Source of the DNA: Timema cristinae
Taxonomy: Eukaryota > Arthropoda > Insecta > Phasmatodea > Timematidae
NCBI GenBank assembly: GCA_039000515.1
Contig: JBCFYV010000100.1
Span: 27,772,818-27,836,817, forward strand
Reading direction: 5' to 3'
DNA: 64,000 nucleotides
The translations under genes and the position numbers were made by a program. Shown piece after piece: positions 44,048-54,969 of the stretch (its first letter is position 1; each line of letters begins with the position of its first letter). Under the pieces are notes generated by a model. The model searched no databases, had not been told where the DNA came from, and saw only the letters and a program-made list of their open reading frames with translations.

Positions 44048-44328
44048 GGGTGACCTGGGGGTCTAGGTGCAGACTTCTGTGCTGGCGGCCGGGGTTCAAT
44101 TCTCGGTCCCGGCACAGATTTATCTGATTACCAAACCCTTCCTTCACCTCTGACAAGACATCTTGTGAATGTGGGGAATGCCAGGCCTCCACTGTAGTTC
44201 GGATTCCACGTTAAACTGTAGGTCCTTCATTTCATCTCACAATCACCCTACATTACACATTAGCGTAAGTTAGTATAACCCGAACGGGTAGTAAGACGCG
44301 GTGCTAATAATAATAATAATAATAATAA
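44048..44328 (+). mobile_element. SINE-B, plus strand, full length with duplication
   Basis: TATAAACATGTT at 44036-44047 and 44329-44340 is a perfect 12 bp duplication. Starts GGGTGACCTGGGGGTCTAGG and ends in (AAT)n. It entered 40 bp beyond a SINE-L tail. Confidence 0.95.
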
Positions 44329-44340
44329 TATAAACATGTT

Positions 44341-44843
44341 TAAAAAAAATTGTAACCAAAAGTTACTGTGAGTCAGTCTGAGGTTGCCCAGAAAACATAA
44401 TTTGTGAAGATATACGATGGTATTAGATATAAAAGCATCCAGTTTGTGATTTCTTGATGATGTTTGTAGACAATTTCTTGAGCCATTGTAAAAAAGCATT
44501 TATTTAGTGAATAACTACCGTTATTAATTTTGTAAGCTACACAACTAGTGAATTTTACACACTTAAATATATTATAAAAAATAGACACTAAGCTATTGTC
44601 TAACAATTTATAAGTATTTTTGCACATTTCAGTTGAAAGTATAAATTTTTATCTTAAGTGGAGAATAGCGATTTAATCATCGATGATGTAAATTAATTAA
44701 CCTTGGGATTAAATTTACTAATAAAACAAAAAAAAGAATACGTCACCTCACCACTTCATCTTAAGCTAAAATAATGGTTTTTATGAATGGAGAGTGGTTA
44801 TACATGTGGTCCCGGGCCACTTGAAACCTGCAAATCCACTTCT
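44341..44843. other. AT-rich unassigned DNA
   Basis: Minus-strand frames at 44260-44627 lack motifs and partly cover the SINE-B. Confidence 0.4.
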
Positions 44844-44851
44844 GCTACTGG

Positions 44852-45681
44852 CAGTAGTGGCTCGTGTATAGGCACTGCGGAACTGCAGCACCCCCTATTT
44901 CCACTTGATATTATCAATAACATTTAATATAAAGATTCCTTTTTTCTTTAATTCTTTCTTTGGTTTTGTAGTACAATATATATTCCTTAAGCTTAATGTC
45001 AGTACTTCAGTAGCAATCCCCCAGTTTATGAAAAATATACAAAAATCTTTGTATGGAACTGTGCGCTTCACAGTGCCAACGATGTGGTGTTTGACTGTTG
45101 TGCGCATGCGCACATAGGAGGGGGTGGGAAGGAAGGCGGGACTGCCAGGTAGAGAGAGAGCACTGTTGCTCTCACAGTGCCGGCTCTGGCGTGATGGTGG
45201 AAGGAAGTTTTTTTTACTCAGCGTGTGTTGTGCTTAAAAACCGTGTACCATATTCTTGAATGTGATAAAGTGTAGAAAAGTGAAGAATTAGATTATTATT
45301 CTGCTTCCAGCTATTCTATTTGATTAATTTTTTTCGGGTCTTTTATTTAACAGAAAGACTAATTGCACTTGCAGTCCTTTCAATGGATACAAAATCCCAC
45401 AATTGTCAACCAAAGATCAAGTAGAAAATCATTGAACTTTTTAAGCAAATTAAAACAAGAAGAATGGATTTCATTTTTAAATGAATAGATCAAGCTTGAA
45501 CTGTAACAATATTAGTTAAAGTAAGCAAAAAATGTTTTTTTTTTGTTAAGATTTTATCAAATTACAAAATACATTTTCTTTTTATACATGTTTTTTTCCC
45601 TTTTACACAATTTTAAAACAAAGGCTAAACTTTTTTTTCTGGAGCTGTACCCCCACTAATTTTAGCTACGATCCGCCACTG
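44852..45681. mobile_element. Non-autonomous hAT-like element, 830 bp
   Basis: Left end CAGTAGTGGCTCGTGTATAG and, reversed, right end CAGTGGCGGATCGTAGCTAA; the CAGTGGCGGATC-type terminus is common among hAT elements. Both ends go on to an AGC(A/T)CC-rich stretch (GCAGCACCCCC; reversed GGGGGTACAGCTCC). Flanks GCTACTGG (44844-44851) and GCTACAGG (45682-45689) match 7 of 8. Frames inside (44895-45113, 44905-45117) do not look like a transposase. Confidence 0.82.
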
Positions 45682-45778
45682 GCTACAGGTAAAGGAGCTA
45701 AAAATAAAATCAAGGGAGCTAAGCACGACTCTTCACGCTGATTCCTGTGTTGATTTATTAGAATGGGATATTTGAAGT

Positions 45779-47599
45779 TTATTTATTTATTTATTTATTT
45801 ATTCAGTGTTTACAGGCCCGGTATCTTACAATCTTTAAATCCGGGCCGTTTTTTCCACAACTTTTACTTAATTTACACAATTTTAAAATGAATTTCCTTT
45901 TTAACATTACAACACATATTTTGGCTCTTAACTTAAATGAAATTCAACTACCCTTAGCTCAATTTGATCCACCCGGGTATATTACGCCTCCGGTACCCTC
46001 CCCCGCTAGGCCCTTCACAATGCTCGGGATTTCACTCCCGAGTCCGCCAAGCGCTCAGCAGAGGTGGGCAACACCATAATAACCACCTGGGGAGGCGCCC
46101 TATCAGAGTTGGTGCCCCGCCTACTTTCTACCCTTGGCAGCTGAATTTCCTAATCTACCCCCTATCTAGTTCCCCCGTCCCTAATTATCTATATTAACTA
46201 CTAACTAAGCTAAGCTAAAATACTAAACTATTCTATTCCCATTACTGCCGGGGAACACCATCACCCAGAGGGCTGCAGGGCAGCCGCCTTTCTCCATCTT
46301 GACTCTGAGGGCCCATCAACCATAACCCACCTCTCTTGTTTCCAAGGTGGTGGGTCATACGGTGCAGGGAACCCCTCAGAGTTCATAATCATTCCACTAA
46401 CTTTTGTTCATACGACTGGAAAACTGTCTTCTGGATCTCAAGGGCATCCCCCGTGTTCCTTCAGACACTCAGTCGTACTGGAATCCAGTTCCCAGGGCTC
46501 GCGCTTGCTCCTCCCAGCACATACACATTTTTTTTTTCCCGGCAAGGATTGTTACCGCTTATCCCCTTTTAACAATCCTTTTTTCCCTACTCACTCCCCG
46601 CTGAGACCGCACTAGTGTCCGTGTCAGTCCCGCCCTCCGTGTCGCTGTCATCTTCTTCGTCATTGTCAGTGTCAACGTCCCGTCTTATTCGTCCCTGTGC
46701 CTCTTTAAGTCTGTCTATGTAGGCTGTCTTTGCTCTATCTGACGCTTCCAGTGCAATCTGGTCTAAGAATTTCCAATAGATTGGGTCCCTCAGTACTTCG
46801 CCTACTAATCTTCCCTGGATCTCTCTCTGGTAGTTCCTTCTTGCTTCTAGTGTAATGACACACTCAAGCACCACATGTTCAGGGGTTCCCTCCTCACCAC
46901 ATTGACAATTCCCCGACTCTATCAATCCCAGCTTCCTTAGAGATGCCGGGTACGGTCCCTTCCCCGTGATGAAGTGGACAAGACCCCGAGATGGCTGGAG
47001 GTGCTTATTCTCTAGTCTCTCAACCACATTTGGGAACAATTGATAAGTCCTCCTACCTGTCCCACTTCTCTCCCAACGTCTCTGCCACTCCTCCAACAGG
47101 ACTATTTCCGCCTCTCCAAAAGTTCTCACATCGTGTGTGGTGAGGAGTCTCACCTTCTCCAAGTTTCTCTTTTTTAGCCAGTACGCCACAGCTTTCTTCC
47201 TTATGAGGAGGTCCAACGGCCATACACCTAGGGCCACACTCAATGCATCCGTTGCTACAGTCCGGTAGGCTCCCGTCAGCCTCAATAAGATGTTCCTCTG
47301 CAGACCCTGAATCGCCTTAGCCGGAGCGACATTGGTTAGTCTGTGAGCCCAGATGCACGCCCCATAGCTCACAATGGAGAGAAGGATCATCTGATGGTAT
47401 GTCCTTATTATCCGCATAGGCAGATAAAACCGCCTCTGTCCCATGCTTATAATTTTATTCATCACCGACAGAGTTTTCCCCATCACTCCCTCCATGTGCG
47501 CTGTGAAGTTCCTCTTTTCATCTAGGGTAACTCCCAGGTATCTGACCGTATGGCTTCTTCTTATAGATTTCGTACCTAACTTTATGGTCGGATCCCTAG
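45779..47599 (-). mobile_element. R1-clade LINE, 5'-truncated, 14 bp target duplication
   Basis: On the minus strand it runs from the C-terminal half of the reverse transcriptase ORF (47599) through a 3' UTR of about 0.8 kb to an (AAAT)n-type tail at 45779-45803. GGGATATTTGAAGT occurs at 45765-45778 and 47600-47613, a perfect 14 bp target duplication that fixes both ends. Near the 3' end, 45815-45821 GGCCCGG and 45841-45847 CCGGGCC form a 7 bp hairpin with a 19-base loop. Insertion is recent enough to keep a perfect duplication and an open frame. Confidence 0.92.
46587..47599 (-). pseudogene. R1-clade reverse transcriptase, C-terminal fragment (intact frame)
   Basis: An open frame of 344 codons spans 47621-46587, but its first seven residues come from host flank and the duplication; LINE protein starts at PRDPTIK. 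The part present is the end of the reverse transcriptase (YLGVTLDEKRNF at residues 28-39, the region following the palm domain) plus the C-terminal domain. This includes a CCHC-type cluster C239, C241, H249, C254 in CQCGEEGTPEHVVLEC, typical of the R1 group. It closes with an acidic tail (DTDNDEEDDSDTEGG). The endonuclease, ORF1 and catalytic FADD region are missing, so it cannot act on its own. It shows no stop or frameshift. R1 versus a neighbouring clade (LOA, Tad) is a judgement from wording. Confidence 0.85.
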
Positions 47600-47613
47600 G
47601 GGATATTTGAAGT

Positions 47614-48199
47614 CTAAGCACATATTTTACATCAGAACATGACTCGCAGGCTAACTTGACCTAGAACAATTTGTTTAGTACTAATAGTATTCACACGGCC
47701 GATGTAACTAAATATTTACTAATTGCAGAGAATGATGAACCAATATAGAATATATTCGTCCCAAATATATACATTATTTACTAAACTTGTGGTTAGCCAC
47801 TCTGTTCACTTAGCAATTGAAAGGATTTATCTGTGAATCTAAAATATTTTATTTAAGTCTATTATTTAATCTAAATTTATAAATAATATTTTGAAACTAA
47901 ATACAAATTTGATATTTTAACTAAAAACATGAAATATTGAGAGAATCTATATTAAAAAAGCATACAATTAATAAATTTGCTTAATTAAAAAATAAAACTC
48001 TTAATTCAAAAGTTATTTTTTCTTGACATTAAAAAATTTTCTGTTCAAATGACAATATTTTCATAATAAATATTGAATAACTGTTGTGTTTAATATGTAT
48101 AGAAAATTAAACTAAGCTCATCTACTGGAACGATTTTTAATATATTCTGACCAAAAAAAGCTTTTTGTTTTAAAAACTTTAAAAATACGGACATAAACT
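47614..48199. other. AT-rich unassigned DNA
   Basis: Flank of the LINE; nothing recognised. Confidence 0.4.
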
Positions 48200-48287
48200 C
48201 GTGTTCCATTCCCACCCCAAATTAACCTGAGGAAATGTACTCGCACTTGCGTGGAGAAAAAGTTGGGAAGACTATTTAGCAAACAGT

Positions 48288-48839
48288 GGTCCAATGATCT
48301 AAGACCTCACTCTCTTGTTAGACTGGCCTGCTGATGACGGGGAGATCAGGGTTCGAATTCTGCTCAGGTATAGTGCGGGTGGTTTTTCCTCAATAGTTTC
48401 CCACTTTCCATCCAAGCAAATGTGGGTAGATTACCTTTATTATTATTACCATTATTATTATTAGCACCACGTCTTACTACCCGTTTGGGTTATACGCACT
48501 TACGCCTATGTGGAATGGTAGGGTGATTGTGAGATGAAATGGAAGACCTACAGTTTAACGCGGGATCCGAACCACGGTGGAAGCCGGGCATTCCACACAT
48601 TCACAAGTTGTGATTAATACACGTCTTGTCAGAGGTGATGGAAGGATTTTGTAATCAGATAAATCTGTTCTGGGAGCGGGGATTGAACCCCGGACCCCCA
48701 GCATAGAAGTCTGACACCTTCTAGATCACCAGGTCATATACACATTACTTATAAATTGCTTCGTTACTCATCCCTACCCCATTAGATTAATAATCATATA
48801 CGCGTTTAACTTAAATAAGTAGCAAGACGCGGTGATTAG
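48288..48839 (+). mobile_element. Middle SINE-L of the second nest, plus strand
   Basis: CAGTGGTCCAATGATCTAAG, GGGTTCGAATTCTGCTCAGG and GGTGGTTTTTCCTCAATAGT to 48436, then from 48737 TGCTTCGTTACTCATCCC and GTAGCAAGACGCGGTGATTA. Its duplication is decayed (TTAGCAAA / TTAGGGGAAA). Confidence 0.75.
48437..48736 (-). mobile_element. Inner SINE-B (long subfamily), minus strand
   Basis: (TTA)n-type tract, GCACCACGTCTTACTACCCG, long form GTTGTGATTAATACACGTCT and the head to CACCAGGTCAT. A few head bases are deleted (ACCTT then CTAGATCACC). Confidence 0.85.
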
Positions 48840-48957
48840 GGGAAAAAAAAAAATCCTCACTGCACCCGGAAGTAATCCCAATTCTTACCTGCCCGTAAAT
48901 GTAAAACTAGACTAGATGAGTTTGACATGTGGACCACGTGCTCACAGGTGTGGGTAT

Positions 48958-49399
48958 TATTATCAATGAGCAGTGGTATACTTTATTTTTATTGGGATAC
49001 AAATGCAACAATGCAAAGGTTATTAGCGTATTGGCATACACCTGTGGTTGACCCGTCAATAATCACAGCGGGCTGCGGTTTGGCAGTTCAAACCGTCCCA
49101 TCCCCCCACGCAAATTTGTAGCTTTATTTGGAAAGGTAGTGGCACAGATCGGGGGGTGCGGTGCGGTTTTACCGCAGTAATATAAGCATGTGCGTGCAGT
49201 TTATCGATTTATAAATGAACGCAGAATTAATTATAAATTTACTAAATGCGCTGGACAATAAAATGTTTACTTTAAAAAAAAAAAAGGGTGAGAGGGAGGG
49301 GGACAACCAAAGCTATAGTATTAAAAAATGATTTGGTGAAATAATCTCATTTAATGGAGGGTGGTTTTATCCAGGTGATTTGTCAGTTGTTTTTTAAAA
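48958..49399. other. Unassigned DNA
   Basis: Nothing recognised with confidence. A small palindromic word, GGTGCGGTTTTACCGCA, lies near 49165. Confidence 0.35.
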
Positions 49400-49610
49400 A
49401 TAAATCTTACTAACCATTCTACATATAAACGCATATGTAATTGCATTAATGTGTTAGGATGTGAGTAGGATTGAATTTGGAGGAAGTTTACCCATATTTG
49501 CGTGAAAATGAGAGTGTAAAACTATTTAGAAATAAACACCCTCGGTACACACAACAGGGATTCGAAAACAAATCTTCTTATCATTGGCAGTCTAGTCTTA
49601 CACGACTGTT
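49400..49610 (-). mobile_element. SINE-L, minus strand, head truncated
   Basis: TTACTAACCATTCTACATAT (decayed tail), TACCCATATTTGCGTGAAAA, GTGTAAAACTATTTAG and AGGGATTCGAAAACAAATC. It ends at the reversed anticodon-side of the head. Confidence 0.65.
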
Positions 49611-50447
49611 TGTATTTATAAAAGTCAAACTACAGGGTCCATGGAATTTTTCGACTTTATTTTGGTAAAAGCTGAACGTCAGCACGGCAATTTCTCTCTT
49701 TCCGAGTTGTCTCCATCAACTGTCCAGCTTAATAAACTGATATGAGCGTTTAAGAAAAATTCAATGACGGTTTCCATGAAAAAAATTATTTGGTCTGAGA
49801 TTTTAAAAAAAAAAAGTGTAGAAATCTATATCTAGACTTCCTCTATTAAATAAAACCATGTTTTAATAGGACGACGAAATAAATTTTTAAGATAATTTAA
49901 GATTGCTTGATAGGTTTCATGAAAATTTTAACGTATTTTTAAAAAATACTTTAATTTTTTCTTTTAGCTTATCAGAATTTTCTCCTACATTTTGTTGAAA
50001 ACAATATTAAACATATTAATCTCCTTCATAATTTTTCGGTAAACGTTTTCTCTCCCGAGTAGCACCCTTAAGCCGGTTGGTTTTGGAATTAGATCGGTTC
50101 TTCCCACGCAGATCTCTATGGAGAAGAGTGGAGAAAGCTGTGGGTTTATTTTTACTAATGCGAAAGGGCCTACGCAGTGAACGCTAATTTCTTGTGAATG
50201 GTTTAGAGCTAGTCACGTGACCACATTTACAATTTTGCTCTTATCTCTCGTCGAAAGTGTTGCCAACTGTACGATATGGATACTACTTTTGATATAATTT
50301 CACCACCTGTACAATCCTATTCTAGGATATTTTCTAAAAGTAATATCCTGTGACCCTGCTATAAAGTAACAAATTTTACATCAATTATTATTTATTATGA
50401 AAATCGGTGGGTTATCAATATAATGTCAGAAAGTAGTATCCTACCGG
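49611..50447. other. Unassigned DNA
   Basis: Nothing recognised. Confidence 0.4.
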
Positions 50448-50458
50448 TATAAATACAA

Positions 50459-50740
50459 AGGTGACCTGGTGGTCTAGGGGTAAGGTGTCAGACTTCTGTG
50501 CTGGCGGCCGGGGTTCAATCCTCGGTCCCGGCACAGATTTATCTGATTACCAAACCCTTCCTTCACCTCTGACAAGACATCTTGTGAGTGTAGGGAATGC
50601 CAGGCCTCCACCGTGGTTCGGATTCCACGTTAAACTGTAGGTCCTTCATTTCCTCTCACAATCACCCTACCATTACACATTAGCGTAAGTGCGTATAACC
50701 GAACGGGTAGTAAGACGCGGTGCTAATAATAATATATTAA
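50459..50740 (+). mobile_element. SINE-B, plus strand, full length with duplication
   Basis: TATAAATACAA at 50448-50458 and 50741-50751 is a perfect 11 bp duplication. Head GGTGACCTGGTGGTCTAGGG and B box GGGGTTCAATCC are intact, so this is one of the best candidates for a transcribable copy. Confidence 0.95.
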
Positions 50741-51016
50741 TATAAATACAATCTATTTCAGGTCCATATACTATCACTAGAGACTATAGAATGGCAACAC
50801 TGTTCGTCCAACGTGTGAGTTCACATCATAAGAGGACCATGTTCTGGAAACTGCTAGTAACGATCATCCAGTCACCAATACAATCAGCTGGCAGTGCCAG
50901 TATCTTACGTGCCCCACTTATTCTACTCAGACAATATTATCAATAGTTTATATGTTTGATATCGATAATTTATCTAAGAGTATGTAATAAATTTAATATA
51001 TTTTAATAATTCCACC

Positions 51017-51297
<281 letters not shown>

Positions 51298-51304
51298 ATA
51301 ATTA

Positions 51305-51560
51305 CACTACCATCTTCGGTGATCTCACGGTCTAACGCGCTACTCTCGCAGTAGACAATACTGACGCTGACGAGATCAAGGTTCAAATCTCATTCAGGTT
51401 TTCTAGAGTGTTTTTTCCGAACTGGTTTTCCGTTCTCTCCCCTCCCCCGAGAAATTACCGTATACTTCCTCTAAATATAATCTACTTAATCCCTAAAACC
51501 ATTAGCGTAATTAGTATATAAGCGGATAACCCGAACGGATATTAAAACCGCGGTAGTACA
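51305..51560 (+). mobile_element. SINE-L, plus strand
   Basis: CTTCGGTGATCTCACGGTCT, CTCGCAGTAGACAATACTG, AAGGTTCAAATCTCATTCAG and the tail ATAACCCGAACGGATATTAA. It directly follows a SINE-A. Confidence 0.8.
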
Positions 51561-51629
51561 AAAGAAAGATTCCACTAATTTATTTTAATCACAAACATAT
51601 TTAGATATGATAAAATGGTTTTTTTTCTT

Positions 51630-51875
51630 ATCATCGTGTCTTACTACCTGTTCAGGTTATAAGTATATGTAGTTACTCTAATGGTTTAAGGATGAGGACG
51701 GCAGGGTTTCAGAGTTAATATACTCGCATTTGCGTGGAAGGAGAGTGGTAAACCGTTTAGGAAAAACCACCCTCACTAGACCCGACTGGGACTCGAACCC
51801 CGATCTCCGTGTCATCAGTAGGCCAGTTTAACACGAGAGGGACGCCTTAAACCGTTATACCACCGAAGCGGTTAG
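51630..51875 (-). mobile_element. SINE-L, minus strand
   Basis: ATCGTGTCTTACTACCTGTT, TACTCGCATTTGCGTGGAAG, GACTCGAACCCCGATCTCCG and CGTTATACCACCGAAGCGG. It faces the plus-strand copy at 51305, making an inverted pair. Confidence 0.82.
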
Positions 51876-52256
51876 AATGATTTGAACAAAGGCCGGTTCC
51901 GGTCACAATAACTTCATCTCCCTCTTTTGTTTGTTTACGTTGAGTCTCAAACAAGTTGGGAGGCTATTATATATCGTATTATACTCATATTACCTAAGCA
52001 CATAGTCTCAAACACAGAAATCTGCTATTTCATTCAAATATCAAGTTTCAAGTTGAAAAGTTTCATAATCTACGATATTACGAAGTAATACCTCAATTCA
52101 CAGATAAAATGTATTCACAGTAAGATTAATCTTTTAAAGTGAAGATAAAACATTTGTTAACTGATATTATTGATTTATGGCTAGTTTTAAATGTATAGAA
52201 AATATCGAATTAAACTTATTTTTGGCAACAAGGTTATATATAATAGCGTTTTATAT
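51876..52256. other. AT-rich unassigned DNA
   Basis: Nothing recognised. Confidence 0.4.
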
Positions 52257-52261
52257 CTTGA

Positions 52262-52518
52262 TGTGGTCTAGGGGTAAGGTGTCAGACTTCTATGCTGGCG
52301 GCCGGGATTCAATCCTCGGTACCGGCATAGATTTATCTGATTACCAAACCCTTCCTTCACCTCTGACAAGACATCTTGTGAATGTGGGGAATGCCAGGCC
52401 TCCACCGTGGTTCGGATTCCACGTTAAACTGTAGGTCCTTCATTTCATCTCACAATCACCCTACCATTACACATTAGCGTAAGTGCGTATAACCCGAATG
52501 GGTAGTAAGACGCGGTGC

Positions 52519-52574
<56 letters not shown>

Positions 52575-52575
52575 G
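52262..52575 (+). mobile_element. SINE-B, plus strand, with long (AAT)n tail
   Basis: Starts at TGGTCTAGGGGTAAGGTGTC and ends in about 55 bp of (AAT)n. TCTTGAT before and after may be a short duplication. The 85-codon frame that enters it from the flank ends in read-through of the SINE. Confidence 0.9.
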
Positions 52576-54061
52576 GTCTTGATTAATTTAAAATAGTTCA
52601 GAAATGATTAAACATATTTTAAATGAAGTATAGTTACATACAGTATTTAGGTGATACCATTTGAAAATGTCACTATGTAAACAATCATCTTCACTCAAAT
52701 ATTTAGACATCACTGCCCATGAATTAATTTTGTATTTTAAAAACCAACCAGGATTAACTTATATAAAAACACACCAAAGAGTGATAATTATGAGTTAACA
52801 ATCAATTTAAAAAAAATATTTAAATAAACTAAGATTAATAAGTATTAATATCTAAGAGGGTAGCTGGTAGTTAGGGGTTGAAAATACCCCTAACTGTGAC
52901 ACAAAACGACGCTGGACAATGGAGGGAATTTATTTATTTTTGTTGGTGGTTAAATCACACCCGTACCTATATAAAGTAGCCAGCCACACACCATAATGGT
53001 GACAGACTGCTTTGATCTCAGGCGTCTCCGTGGACGTGGCGAAATGCCTTTCCTGCGCCTTTCTAAGTTCACAACAGGTTTTGTTTTCAGTAGCATTAGT
53101 GGAAACTCTTGCCTTTAGGGGTTTCATTTTAATACTATCCATATTAAAAGTGATAAAATATGAATTTGAGCGACATTGCTTACTTGGAGATTTCAAAGCT
53201 ATTTGGCGAAATGGGTTGCATTTTAACTTGATGTACCGAAGCAGTTTAATCACTGTCACACTTAGATGCCAATGTACGAAATAGAAAGAGAAGAAAGTGA
53301 GAGTTTCATCTTTAGAGGGCTCTTGTCTAAGTTCTTATAGCACTTACCCTCTTTCTCTGACGAGTTTACACACTCATTATACCATTGTGCCATGAAAACA
53401 TTGACTTGCTTTTTAAAACTACATTTTTCCTGTTTCCTACTATAGCTAGATATTATGCTTCCACGAACTTTTTTAATCTACATCCTGGAAGGAATATTTC
53501 CTACAAGACATCTTCGTGACCATGCCAAATAGCCTATGTTGTAGAGGATGTATAAAAAATACTTTTACAAAAAAACTAGTTATAGATAAAAATAATAATT
53601 TTGTGACTCTTTAGGACTATTTTTAGAATTACTTAATAATTTATAGTTTTTATTTCAACGTTATATCTTTAAAATTCGCCAAGTAAAACGTAAATTAATT
53701 AACGTGGGAAATCCTATCTTGACAGGACGTGACTACACAGGTAGCAAAATACTTAAGGTTATTAACATTGTATAAATTAACTGTTTCTTGTTAAAAAAAA
53801 ATCTTAGTTTTAATTTCTAAGGGTGGTAAAACTAGATAATAATAAAAAAAACTCGACCATGGCTATGACATGAACCTTACTTGCAAGTAGTTGACAAAAT
53901 TGAATGGCATAATGGAATATACCGGAAGTTCTTAGATAATAAAATTTGTAAAATATTTTTAATCAGTCTACACTATCACGATTACTTACGAGGTAAACAA
54001 GATATGAAGAGTGACCTTATAATACACAAAGAAGCGTTCGAATGGGGATACGTTTACAAAC
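52576..54061. other. Unassigned DNA; a minus-strand frame of unknown nature
   Basis: At 53259-52930 a 109-codon minus-strand frame contains IKAVCHHYGVWLATLYRY, which looks a little like the helix-turn-helix of pogo/psq-type proteins. The rest gives no support, so no gene is called. An overlapping plus-strand frame (53012-53284) is no better. Confidence 0.3.
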
Positions 54062-54073
54062 AACTATGTACAA

Positions 54074-54075
<2 letters not shown>

Positions 54076-54113
<38 letters not shown>

Positions 54114-54360
54114 TTTAAACCACGTTTTACTACCCGTCCAAGTTATACGCTTAAGTATTAATTACGCTAAAGGATTAGGGATTGGGAAGATTTAATTTAT
54201 AGAAGTGAACTCATATATTCGTGGAGGGAGAGTGTAAAATCATTTAGGAAAAACCACCCCCAGTTCACCCAATCGAGATTTGAACCTCGATCTCCCCGTC
54301 CTCAGCAGTCTGGATCAACACGAAACTTGCACGTTAGCCAACCACGCCACCGAGGCGGGT
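54076..54360 (-). mobile_element. SINE-A, minus strand, full length
   Basis: (ATT)n tail, CCACGTTTTACTACCCGTCC, full body, and the head ending CCACGCCACCGAGGCGGGT. AACTATGTACAATA (54062-54075) and AACTATTTACAATA (54361-54374) match 13 of 14. This is the only minus-strand SINE-A seen. Confidence 0.92.
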
Positions 54361-54468
54361 AACTATTTACAATAAAAAAAGATTCCCAAATACCCATTTT
54401 CAAGGGTCGAACCCTAAGAATTCACTGCAATACCCTTCCAGCGCACACAGCTTTAACTACTTTTATCA

Positions 54469-54725
54469 CCCGTTTCAGTGGCCAAATGGTCTAAGGCTCC
54501 ACTCTCGTGTTAGGCTGGCCTGCCTATGACGGGAACATCAGGGTTAGAATCCCAGTCGAGTCTACTGAGGGTTATTTTTCCAAAATTGTTTCCCACCCAC
54601 CTCCTTCCTCGCAAATGGTGGAAGATTACCTCTATAATGCTTCTTTATTCATCCTTACTCCATTAGAATAATTATCATATATGCGTAAAACCTGAAAAGG
54701 AAGTAAGACGTGGTAGTAAAACAAA
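54469..54725 (+). mobile_element. SINE-L, plus strand
   Basis: GTTTCAGTGGCCAAATGGTC, TCTCGTGTTAGGCTGGCCTG, CAGGGTTAGAATCCCAG and the tail AAACCTGAAAAGGAAGTAAG. It shares GGCTGGCCTGC and the AGATTACC body word with 48288 and 62968, a subfamily. Confidence 0.78.
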
Positions 54726-54969
54726 CAAAAAATATATTCTCATCGCATGCTGAGAGAAGAAAAATATATATATATGCATTATAAATCTACTATAAATACA
54801 CTATAAATACACTATATATACACTTCAAAGATGTTTTATCTTGTTCTTATAAACAAATATTGGATTTGACTCAAAGTAAGCACCTAACAAACCTATTAAT
54901 CTTAGGACATGACTCTATTTCACTATTTTTACCCAGTGTCTCCTTACTTTTAAGGGTTGTACGTATTTA

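Larger units (their letters stand above)
48200..48957 (-). mobile_element. Outer SINE-L (variant head) of a second triple nest
   Basis: Left part 48200-48287 (TACTCGCACTTGCGTGGAGA; ACTATTTAGCAAA) and right part 48840-48957 (GGAAAAAAAAAAATCCTCAC; reversed head GTGGACCACGTGCTCACAGG). The break is in the A-rich linker, the same place as in the nest at 18495-19281. Confidence 0.75.

Noticed and set aside
47343..47525. 60-codon plus-strand frame
   Set aside because: It is a shadow of the R1 reverse transcriptase frame on the other strand.
47600..47621. Start of the 344-codon frame taken as a true start codon
   Set aside because: The apparent start is a GTG in host flank; the target duplication shows the LINE begins at 47599 and is 5'-truncated.
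53881..54195. 104-codon plus-strand frame
   Set aside because: It contains a poly-Leu stretch from the (ATT)n tail and SINE-A read-through.
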